A stretch of 64,000 nt of DNA. Origin: Candidatus Fibrimonadaceae bacterium (GTDB lineage: Bacteria > Fibrobacterota > Fibrobacteria > Fibrobacterales > Fibrobacteraceae). A model generated the notes under the pieces. The model saw nothing but the letters and a program-made list of their open reading frames with translations. It did not search any database and was not told the DNA's origin. The stretch spans positions 1 through 64,000 of the forward strand of contig JAITFO010000015.1 in NCBI GenBank assembly GCA_031281265.1, written 5' to 3'. Positions 49,677-56,756 of the stretch are shown in pieces; positions within the stretch are counted from its first letter, which is position 1, and each line of letters starts with the position of its first letter. Made by a program: the position numbers and the translations under genes.

Positions 49677-50246
49677 ATGCCAATCAAGGGAGACGTGAAA
49701 AAGGACTTTCTCAAAATGCGCGAGATGGTGCGGGATTCCGCTTCCCTTTCAACTAAACTTATTGTGGAGAAGGGCCTTGCGCTCGCAAGGCAGGACTCCA
49801 TAATAGCAAGCAGCTTTTCAGCTCCGACAGCAGTTCCTTATATATCAAAAACAGGCAAAAAGAATTATCGTTTTATAGAACGCCCGGAAATACCGGATAT
49901 GAACAGGTCAACAAAAGACCGCATGAGCAAAACGGGCAAAATAATAAAAGGCAAGAAAGTATTCAGCGCAAAAAAATTTGTTGACCGCACAGGGAGCTTG
50001 CTGAAAGCATTCACGCCAGCGGGAAGCTGGAGCGGCAACCGACTGCCAACAAGGGGCGACAGTGAAATCACTTTGCAAAGCACAAATGATGGCTATAAAG
50101 CCGAGCTGAAATTCACGGGAAGGCCGGAGCAAGCTCTGAGCCACCCCGGCGGCCGCAGGCCTATGGATGTATTTAAAAAACTTGTGAATGTTTGGAATTC
50201 AGCGCTCAAAAAAGAGCTTGACAAAAGAGCGAGGGAGATTAAATGA
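49677..50246 (+). CDS. tail completion protein (HK97 gp10/minor tail Z-like)
   Basis: A 189-residue basic protein. 'LSTKLIVEKGLALARQDSII' followed by 'VDRTGSLLKAFTPAGSW' and a C-terminal helix 'MDVFKKLVNVWNSALKKEL' fits the gp10-like/gpZ family that seals the head-proximal tail end. Overlaps the next gene by 4 bp. Assignment rests on order and general features. Confidence 0.6.
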   Translation: MPIKGDVKKDFLKMREMVRDSASLSTKLIVEKGLALARQDSIIASSFSAPTAVPYISKTGKKNYRFIERPEIPDMNRSTKDRMSKTGKIIKGKKVFSAKKFVDRTGSLLKAFTPAGSWSGNRLPTRGDSEITLQSTNDGYKAELKFTGRPEQALSHPGGRRPMDVFKKLVNVWNSALKKELDKRAREIK

Positions 50247-50815
50247 TTTCCGAGGCCGCTGCGATTAACGAAGTATCTGCTGCTATTCATGCAGTTGACG
50301 GCGCGTGGAATTTGCAAGAGCAAACTAGACCTATTGAGCAATATTACGATTTGCCAAAAGACGACTTCCCGCTCGCAATAGTTTACATAGACGGCGAGGT
50401 GTACAACCAGGTTGCAAATGACCGCTTTGAAATATCGCTCAACTTCCGCATATCGCTTGCTTATAAATACAATAAAGGCGAAGATAAAAAAGATGCTTTG
50501 GAGCGTGGCAAGGCAAGTATTAGAAAGATATACCGGAAAATCAAAGAACGGCAAACCAGCGGCGAAGCGGAAGTTGCTTTTTATGATTATGTTGGCATTA
50601 AAGATATAAGAGCCGTGAACAACGACACGAACTCGGACGGCAATGATGAGATTTGCATAGTAACTGGAGAGATAACTTTCAATCAGCTTGAGTTTGCAGA
50701 GACTAAGCAAGTGCCCCGCCCGCCGATTGACCCCGGCACGCCCGGCGAGCCGGGCGGGGATAGCGTGTTTTTGGTGGCGCAGGATGGCAGGCGTTTAATA
50801 GCCGAGACGGGCTAG
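50243..50815 (+). CDS. tail terminator/completion protein with 'AQDGR' tail
   Basis: A 190-residue protein whose body ('DFPLAIVYIDGEVYNQVAND', then 'FEISLNFRISLAYKY') resembles minor tail protein U-type terminators. After a Pro/Gly linker the last 15 residues, FLVAQDGRRLIAETG, recur in a similar form at the end of the tail protein at 56253. GTTGAC... upstream offers no better start than the ATG at 50243. Confidence 0.6.
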   Translation: MISEAAAINEVSAAIHAVDGAWNLQEQTRPIEQYYDLPKDDFPLAIVYIDGEVYNQVANDRFEISLNFRISLAYKYNKGEDKKDALERGKASIRKIYRKIKERQTSGEAEVAFYDYVGIKDIRAVNNDTNSDGNDEICIVTGEITFNQLEFAETKQVPRPPIDPGTPGEPGGDSVFLVAQDGRRLIAETG

Positions 50816-50824
50816 GAGGATATT

Positions 50825-51721
50825 ATGGCAGAAATGAAAGCAACGCTTTTTGATATGGTTGATGTGCAAACATTGGAAAAAGCTGCCGAGCTGGGAGCGA
50901 TTTTCGCTTTAGCCACGGAAGCGGCAAACTACAAATACTCCGCTACGGTGCTTTTGGCCCAGCTTAACGCTAAATATATCAAGCCAAGCGGCGGCATACC
51001 GAAAAGCGATTTAGCGGAAGCCGTCCGCGATTCCTTGGATAAGGCACTTTCAGCATTGCAGCAAACAGATGCTGATTTGCTTAAATCTTTAATTAATGCC
51101 AAATACACCAAGCCAAGCGAGGGCATACCGGAAGAAGATTTAGCGCAGGCTGTCCGCGATGCCTTGAACAAGGCACTTTCAGCGTTGCAGCCAGCGGATG
51201 CCGCTGTGCTTCAATCTTTGATTGCCGCTAAATACACAAAGCCAAGCGAAGGCATACCAAAAGAAGATTTAGCGGAAGCTGTCCGCGATGCCTTGGATAA
51301 GGCATTTTCTGCGTTGCAGCCTGGGGATTTAGGAGATATTCCAGTTGGTGAATGGATAGACTGCCCTATACAGCTTGCCAGCGGTTTTAGTTCCACTGTG
51401 GGCGCAAGCGGAACTAGCATAAAAATAAATCCTCTTTCACGGCTTGTTCATTTAAAATTGGAAGGCCTAACGAAAAACGCGGCTTGGGGTGGTTCACAAA
51501 TAAAGATAGGAACTTTTACAATACCAAGCTCTATAACCATAAATGCTTCTTATATCCGGTTTTGGGGCATGGATTGGGACTCTAGCAATAAATGCGCAAC
51601 CGCCTATTGTGCGCTAGGTTTTAATTCAGCAACTCCATATATTGAAATAACGATACAAAACAGAACAAACCCGCCAGCTACGGCTAATGTATACTTTGAT
51701 AGCGTGAGTAGACTTTCTTAA
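50825..51721 (+). CDS. fibre-like tail protein with three 43-residue repeats
   Basis: A 298-residue protein. Residues 49-170 hold three repeats of the form Y-x-KPS-x-GIP-x-(D/E)DLA-x-AVRD-(A/S)L-x-KA-(L/F)SALQ, a coiled-coil-like motif seen in phage fibre and neck-whisker proteins. The last 125 residues form a beta-rich domain ('INPLSRLVHLKLEGLTKNAA', ITINASYIRFWG) that could bind a receptor or cap the virion. It sits ahead of the tail tube gene, an unusual place for a fibre. AGGAGG precedes the ATG. Confidence 0.7.
   Translation: MAEMKATLFDMVDVQTLEKAAELGAIFALATEAANYKYSATVLLAQLNAKYIKPSGGIPKSDLAEAVRDSLDKALSALQQTDADLLKSLINAKYTKPSEGIPEEDLAQAVRDALNKALSALQPADAAVLQSLIAAKYTKPSEGIPKEDLAEAVRDALDKAFSALQPGDLGDIPVGEWIDCPIQLASGFSSTVGASGTSIKINPLSRLVHLKLEGLTKNAAWGGSQIKIGTFTIPSSITINASYIRFWGMDWDSSNKCATAYCALGFNSATPYIEITIQNRTNPPATANVYFDSVSRLS
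50972..51330 (+). repeat. three tandem 129-bp repeats
   Basis: Near-identical units begin at 50972, 51101 and 51230, each with the AAATA...AAGCCAAGCG start. They encode the 43-residue repeats of the fibre-like protein; the third is slightly truncated. Recombination could change the copy number. Confidence 0.8.
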
Positions 51722-51773
51722 GAGGCAGGTTATGGAAATAGAGCAACGGCAAATTTAACACAGGAGGACAATC

Positions 51774-52985
51774 ATGCTAGAAAAATCAGCATCACAGGCA
51801 TTCAAAATAAAATACGCGCTTCGCACTGAAAAGCAATGCGCGACAACAGAGGCAGACCGGTTTGGCGGCGACATAGCCAACTGGCCGGGTGAAGGCGACA
51901 GCTTCCCCGCTGAAAGCGATACCGACTTTCAGCAGGGAATAGAGTTCTACACAGATGCCTCAATGAACGGCACTCAGTTCAATGGGTTCAAGCAGCGCAC
52001 CGCTGAATTGCCGACAATATCGGGCTTGGCCGTGAAAGGCTATGTTCAGGGCTTGGAGCGTGTTCTGCTGGCGGGGCTTGGCTATGCTCCAGTTGACGGC
52101 CCCAAACCGATTGAGGCCAGCCCAGGGTTCTTCAGGCACTTCTTTGTCGTTCCGCCCCAAGGCAGGAACCAGAGACCGTATAGCGCGGAAGAAAAAGCGG
52201 CCATAGGCGATGACTACGATGAAGGCGATATAGTCAACGCCTATATATGCGTTTCGCAGGCGTTGGGGCCTTATGCCAGGCACGCCAGGAATGTCATCCT
52301 TAAAGATTTTGAAATTGCCTGTTCCGCTAAATCCGTTTTGCAGATAACGGCTAGCGGCCCTGCGGAGCGCATAGAGCGCGAGGATGACAAAGCGAGCGTT
52401 GCAAACTGGAGCACCGCTCCGGATTCGTGGCCTGAGAACGCGTTTCAATTATCCGATTTTAAAATTTTCATAGGGCCGTCAAACGGGCCGGAGCCGAGCG
52501 AGGCGCACTCGGCAACGGAATTTTCTTTGAAGATAAGCCACGGGCTTTCCGATGACAATGTCCCAACCGGAACAAGCAACAACGGCCTTTCAAGGGCCGA
52601 GCCTATGCCCAGCGGCAAAAGCACCATAACCCTTGACATGACAATTTACCTGCACGACAAAACTCTATATGAAGACTGGCTTAACAAAGAGAGCAAGCTG
52701 CAATGCAAGCTGGTTGCGCAAAGAGGCAAATACAGGTTTGCGATATTGCTTCCCCGCTTGCAGCTTGCACAGGCGCAGCCCAATTTTGACGGGGCTGGTT
52801 CAACCGCTTTGTCCTTTGAGGTCGCTTGGCCGTGCGATGAGGCGGAGCAAGCAGCGGCGGTCAATTCTTTCCCCTCTGAGCGCGGTGGCATGGCTTGGCC
52901 GCAGGCGAGCGTGCTTGGCATAGTTGCAACTAGCAAGGAAAACAGGAACCCAATGCGCGACATGGAAATAACCGGGGAGGCTTGA
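51774..52985 (+). CDS. major tail tube protein
   Basis: A 403-residue protein. 'MLEKSASQAFKIKYALRTEK' and 'GGDIANWPGEGDSFPAESDT' begin a tube-like beta domain; the later segment FKIFIGPSNGPEPS to 'EFSLKISHGLSDDNVP' and 'GKSTITLDMTIYLHDKTLY' resembles phage tail tube proteins with repeated beta-sandwich units. Its position between completion genes and the chaperone/tape-measure pair is as expected. AGGAGG precedes the ATG. The message overlaps the next start by TGATG. Confidence 0.75.
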   Translation: MLEKSASQAFKIKYALRTEKQCATTEADRFGGDIANWPGEGDSFPAESDTDFQQGIEFYTDASMNGTQFNGFKQRTAELPTISGLAVKGYVQGLERVLLAGLGYAPVDGPKPIEASPGFFRHFFVVPPQGRNQRPYSAEEKAAIGDDYDEGDIVNAYICVSQALGPYARHARNVILKDFEIACSAKSVLQITASGPAERIEREDDKASVANWSTAPDSWPENAFQLSDFKIFIGPSNGPEPSEAHSATEFSLKISHGLSDDNVPTGTSNNGLSRAEPMPSGKSTITLDMTIYLHDKTLYEDWLNKESKLQCKLVAQRGKYRFAILLPRLQLAQAQPNFDGAGSTALSFEVAWPCDEAEQAAAVNSFPSERGGMAWPQASVLGIVATSKENRNPMRDMEITGEA

Positions 52986-53407
52986 TGTTCAGATTCAAAA
53001 AAGCGGAACCGGCTATATACCGCTCCGAGGCAACGGGCGCGGAGTTCAAGTTCAGGCAGAGCAGCGACAAGGAGCGCGAGAACCTTGCCGTGCTGGTTGA
53101 AACCGAAAGCGCTTACCAGAACAAGCAAAGCCAGCGCGTTTCCTATGTGATGGAAAAAGACGACTGGTATGCGGCGTGGCTTATGGAAGATTTCTCCGGC
53201 GTTGAGGATGAAAACGGAAAGTCCCATGTCTTTGCAAAATTCAACCTAGCGGATAAGGCGGGGCTTATTCAGTCGCTTAGGCAGACGGATTCGGAGTTTG
53301 CCGCTTGGTTTGCCGCTCACTGCGAGCCTGCGGAAAAAAAAACTGAGACAGCTCCTGTTGCTGAACAAGTGGTGGGAACCTCAGAACTGCCAGGCGTGCA
53401 GGGATAG
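52985..53407 (+). CDS. tail assembly chaperone (G-type)
   Basis: A 140-residue protein: 'YRSEATGAEFKFRQSSDKER', 'WYAAWLMEDFSGVEDENGK' and 'DSEFAAWFAAHCEPAEKK'. It lies between tail tube and tape measure, where long-tailed phages encode the chaperone. ATG 52985 overlaps the tube stop (TGATG). An A9 run at 53334-53342, near its 3' end, is a likely slip site (see next entry). Confidence 0.7.
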   Translation: MFRFKKAEPAIYRSEATGAEFKFRQSSDKERENLAVLVETESAYQNKQSQRVSYVMEKDDWYAAWLMEDFSGVEDENGKSHVFAKFNLADKAGLIQSLRQTDSEFAAWFAAHCEPAEKKTETAPVAEQVVGTSELPGVQG

Positions 53408-53684
53408 CAACGGAGGCAGGTGCGAATGCGAGCGAGGCGGGAACTGCAAATGCTTAGACCACGATGCCGCGAGGCAGTCGGGTATAATGGGCAATCCGTG
53501 GCAGCTCACGGCCTGCCCCCTGATGGGCTTTTTTATCCTGGTGCGGAACGCCGTGGTTTTGGGTTCTGTTTCTCCCGGCGTTCCGACCTTAGAGGCCCTC
53601 TCCTGGTTCGACATAGAAACCCCCTACGACACACTGACCACCCAGATACTCGCAAACATGATTTTGCAGGATTTTCGGAGGTGA
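53298..53684 (+). CDS. frameshift extension of tail assembly chaperone (T-type)
   Basis: An open frame in the +1/-2 phase relative to the chaperone, open through the A9 run and continuing to TGA at 53684. Its best start is a TTG without a ribosome site, so it is probably reached by slipping at the A9 run, giving a longer GT-like product. The extension begins LRQLLLLNKWWEPQN, has a Cys-rich segment (CQACRDSNGGRCECERGGNC), a hydrophobic stretch and ends TPYDTLTTQILANMILQDF. Known phages use -1 (lambda) or -2 (Mu) shifts here. Confidence 0.55.
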   Translation: MPLGLPLTASLRKKKLRQLLLLNKWWEPQNCQACRDSNGGRCECERGGNCKCLDHDAARQSGIMGNPWQLTACPLMGFFILVRNAVVLGSVSPGVPTLEALSWFDIETPYDTLTTQILANMILQDFRR

Positions 53685-53687
53685 AAA

Positions 53688-53864
53688 GTGGAAGCTAAAA
53701 ATCTTGACTGCTGCATTTATGCCAAGCCTCAGTTTTGCAAATTTGAGCGTTTTAATTGCAGTGGATGTTCAAAGCAGGATTTGTGCTGCGCTCATATTCA
53801 TGATTGCGAACCGTGGCATTGCGGGATTTATAACGAGTATTTGCAGCAAGGGAGAAAACCATGA
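53688..53864 (+). CDS. very Cys-rich small phage protein
   Basis: A 58-residue protein with nine Cys, among them CC pairs and NCSGCSKQDLCC, plus three His, which suggests metal binding. GTG start at 53688 with GGAGG upstream. It lies between the chaperone and tape measure. No family recognised. Confidence 0.6.
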   Translation: MEAKNLDCCIYAKPQFCKFERFNCSGCSKQDLCCAHIHDCEPWHCGIYNEYLQQGRKP

Positions 53865-53882
53865 CAATATTTAGAAAAACCG

Positions 53883-53922
53883 TGCTATCTGCTGAAAAAA
53901 AATGTATATTTATTGGTAGAGG
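53883..53922 (+). promoter_or_regulatory. 40-bp promoter/leader element, prophage copy
   Basis: TGCTATCTGCTG, A8, TGTATATTTATT, GGTAGAGG. It differs at two of 40 positions from 18548-18509 (minus). GGTAGAGG is eight nucleotides before the ATG at 53931, the same spacing as in the host copy. Confidence 0.6.
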
Positions 53923-53930
53923 ATATTGTT

Positions 53931-54038
53931 ATGTTTTTCCTTTCACTTTTGCTCTTTATTATAGTATTCGGCGCGCCTATTTGGGTATCTGTGCTTTTCT
54001 TGCTATTCTGCAAAATGTTGGACAAGTACGACATTTAA
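53931..54038 (+). CDS. micro membrane protein behind shared leader
   Basis: A 35-residue hydrophobic protein (MFFLSLLLFIIVFGAPIWVS, then VLFLLF and a CKMLDKYDI end). GGTAGAGG is eight bases upstream. The GAP motif, one helix and a charged tail of similar shape also occur in the 56-residue host protein at 18330. It could be a small membrane effector carried in the late operon; no family is recognised. Confidence 0.55.
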   Translation: MFFLSLLLFIIVFGAPIWVSVLFLLFCKMLDKYDI

Positions 54039-54068
54039 TAAACAACGAAAAAAACGAGTGGGGGGTTT

Positions 54069-56252
54069 ATGGCGTTCGTGTATGAACTCACCGTCAAGGA
54101 CAATGGCACCGCTACATTAAAAAAAGTAGGTGGCGAGTTTGATAATCTAAAGAAAAAATCAGAAGATGCGGATAAGAGTATTGGTAAATTAGGCTTGGGC
54201 TTGGTAGCTCTCGGTGCTCAGGCTGCTAGTAAAGCAATTGGCGCATTATCCTCTTTTGGCAAGGAAATGATAGACAGCTACGATTCCGCTGCCAAATTGT
54301 CTCAGAACATAGGCATAACGGCTGAAAGCGTTATCGGTTTGCGGCACGCTGCGGAGTTGAGCGCGGTGGGTGCGGAGGCTATGGACAAGAACATGGAGAA
54401 ATTGTCCAAAACGATGTTTGATGCCGCGAGCGGAAACAAATCAGCAGGGGAATCTTTCAAGCAGCTTGGCATATCAGTGACGAACTCAGACGGCAGCCTC
54501 AAAAAATCGGATGCGGTTTTGATGGAGATGGCGGATAAATTCAAGGCTTTGCCGTCTGGTGCTGAAAGGGCCGCCGCCGCAATGAACATATTCGGCAAAA
54601 GCGGCGCGTCTATGGTTTCCATGCTCAAAGACGGCTCCGCCTCGTTGAAGAAAATGACTGATGAAGGTGCGGGTGCGGCAGGCAACATAGCGAGCGTATC
54701 GGAAACGATGGAAAAGCTCAACGATGCGGGAACCAAGGCAAAGGCTGTGTTAATGGGTTTGCTCGCGGGCATAGTGGATTCCGCCGCTTTCAAAACGATG
54801 ATAAGCGGATTCAACGCTATGTCCGATGCGCTGATAAAATGGCGAACGGAAAGCAAAGCTGTTGCTAAGGAAGAAGCTGATATCAACAAGTTAAATTTGG
54901 TATATTATACAGAACAGATAGCTAAACTGAATTTAATAAAAGAAACAAATGGCGAGCTAACTAGCGAACAAGAGAAACTTAAAATAGGCATAGGGAATCA
55001 AATAGTAGCCTTGAAAAAGAAGGTATCTCTAGAAGAATATGAAAATGAGTTAATGATAGCTAATGCGAATCTTATGGCAAGAAAAGAGCAATATCTACTG
55101 AGTGAAAATAGCATTGGCGAAGAAACGAAAAAACGATTGCAAAATAACATAAAATTTTACGAAAATCAAATAGCCACGCTGGAGAAAAAAAAGGCTGATG
55201 CAGCAAATGATGCCGCAGGGACATCTATAATACCCAAAGACGACAGCGCGGCCAAAGCATTAGAAGCAAAAAAGAAAATGCTTGAGGACTGGCTTGCTAA
55301 TTACCGCAAATCCAAGCTAACCGAGGAAGAGATAGCCGAGGCAGCCTACAACGAGGATTTGGCAAAATTCAAAGCCCTGAAAGACGAGAAAATGATAAGC
55401 GATGAGGCATACAACGATTTCCTTGGCGAGCTTCAGGTTAAAAGAAGCCTCGCGTCAATTGAATACAACGACAAGCAAAAAGAGCTTCGCGAAAAAGAGC
55501 AAGCCGAGCTGGCCGCCTCGCTGGAAAGGGAGGCGGAAGCCAGGCGGCAGCACGAGGATGTTTTGCGCGGCTACAGGGAGACGGCAGCCGGGAGCGATGC
55601 GGAGCGCATAGCCATCCAGATGGAAGGCATAAACGCGAGATACGATGCTGAGATAGAAAAAGCACGTGCTGCTGGAGAATCAGTATTGGAGATAGAGAGA
55701 GCCAAGAACGCTGAGATAGAGCGGATGGAGCGGCAGCTAGCCCAGATGCGGCAGGACGCCGCTATGCAGCAGATAGATGCGCAGTTCAAAATTGCTGAAG
55801 CCGCTGCCGTTTTCAGCAAGAATGGTGCTCAAGCCCAAAAAGCAATAGCAATGTCGCAGGCAACCATAAACACTGCCCTCGCAGCGACCAAGGCGGCAGC
55901 TGCTGCTCCTTTCCCTGTTAATATCCCCCTTGTTGCCGGAGCGATTGCCCAGGGTGCCGTGCAGCTTAAAACCATCTCCGCCCAGAAGTTCGCGGACGGC
56001 GGAATGATACCAGGCGTGAACACCCTCATAATGGCAAACGAGCAAGGGCGTGAAGCAATATTAAACCCTCGCGGCGTTAGAAATGCTGGCGGCGAGGCTG
56101 GTGTTAATGCACTGAATAGGGGCACTAGCAACACTTACAACAACAGCAGGTCTAATACCGTTAATGTGAATATAAGCACTTCCATATTGACCCAAAAAAC
56201 ATTCCGCGATGAAATTCAGCCCGTTCTCCGGCAGGCTGAAAGGAGACGTTAA
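54069..56252 (+). CDS. tail tape-measure protein
   Basis: A 727-residue protein that sets tail length and crosses into the host with the DNA. It starts 'YELTVKDNGTATLKKVGGEF', has a hydrophobic segment at about 40-60 (LGLGLVALGAQAASKAIGAL), a typical 'AAKLSQNIGITAESVIGLRH' block, long coiled coils (about 370-580) and a C-terminal 'FADGGMIPGVNTLIMANEQG' with Gly-rich end. Lengths near 730 residues imply a tail of roughly 110 nm by the usual 1.5 A per residue rule. GGGGG precedes the ATG. Confidence 0.9.
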   Translation: MAFVYELTVKDNGTATLKKVGGEFDNLKKKSEDADKSIGKLGLGLVALGAQAASKAIGALSSFGKEMIDSYDSAAKLSQNIGITAESVIGLRHAAELSAVGAEAMDKNMEKLSKTMFDAASGNKSAGESFKQLGISVTNSDGSLKKSDAVLMEMADKFKALPSGAERAAAAMNIFGKSGASMVSMLKDGSASLKKMTDEGAGAAGNIASVSETMEKLNDAGTKAKAVLMGLLAGIVDSAAFKTMISGFNAMSDALIKWRTESKAVAKEEADINKLNLVYYTEQIAKLNLIKETNGELTSEQEKLKIGIGNQIVALKKKVSLEEYENELMIANANLMARKEQYLLSENSIGEETKKRLQNNIKFYENQIATLEKKKADAANDAAGTSIIPKDDSAAKALEAKKKMLEDWLANYRKSKLTEEEIAEAAYNEDLAKFKALKDEKMISDEAYNDFLGELQVKRSLASIEYNDKQKELREKEQAELAASLEREAEARRQHEDVLRGYRETAAGSDAERIAIQMEGINARYDAEIEKARAAGESVLEIERAKNAEIERMERQLAQMRQDAAMQQIDAQFKIAEAAAVFSKNGAQAQKAIAMSQATINTALAATKAAAAAPFPVNIPLVAGAIAQGAVQLKTISAQKFADGGMIPGVNTLIMANEQGREAILNPRGVRNAGGEAGVNALNRGTSNTYNNSRSNTVNVNISTSILTQKTFRDEIQPVLRQAERRR

Positions 56253-56756
56253 ATGGCACTTAGGGTTAGGCTTATCAGCAGTGGCAACTCGCTTGAGATA
56301 CCGGCGAACCCTTATCCCATGTACCCGCACGTGGAATGCCTCAACAGCGTAGCGCAGGATTCTGCAACCGGGCATAGGCACGTGTTTGTGCATGGGCCGC
56401 ACCGGGTCAACGCTTCCATAGAGTTTAAAAATCTATCCCGTGCATTTGTGAAAAGATACGAGGATTTTATCCTGAATGTCTTAAAGCTGGGGCAAGTGCC
56501 GTTCACCTTGGAATGTCCACCGTACATAGATTTCGGGCTTGGTATGGGTGTATCTATACCAGTCGCATACTATTCTGGGCCTCCAACTCTTAAAGACATA
56601 ATCACGACAAGGGATGATGCTGGATTGTTCTATGATATCGAATTGCCGTATATGTTCGTCCGTCCAAACGAGGGCGTATCGGATGGACGTTTGTTTGCAC
56701 AGGATAATAGAAGTTTGATAGCGCAGACCGGGGAGTATTTATATGCTCAGGGTTGA
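56253..56756 (+). CDS. distal tail protein with 'AQDNR' end
   Basis: A 167-residue protein. 'HVECLNSVAQDSATGHRHVF' and VNASIEFKNLSRAFVKRYE give a beta-rich core like gpM/Dit-type tail proteins. The C-terminus 'RLFAQDNRSLIAQTGEYLYA' repeats the AQDxRxLIAxTG motif found at the end of the protein at 50243. Starts one base after the tape measure and overlaps the next gene by 14 bp. Confidence 0.65.
   Translation: MALRVRLISSGNSLEIPANPYPMYPHVECLNSVAQDSATGHRHVFVHGPHRVNASIEFKNLSRAFVKRYEDFILNVLKLGQVPFTLECPPYIDFGLGMGVSIPVAYYSGPPTLKDIITTRDDAGLFYDIELPYMFVRPNEGVSDGRLFAQDNRSLIAQTGEYLYAQG

Noticed and set aside
53861-54085. 74-codon frame across the prophage leader that reads LSAEKKCIFIGRG, like a host frame at 18555
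   Set aside because: The shared peptide comes from the shared 40-bp DNA only; similarity ends with the element, so regulation explains it better than protein homology.
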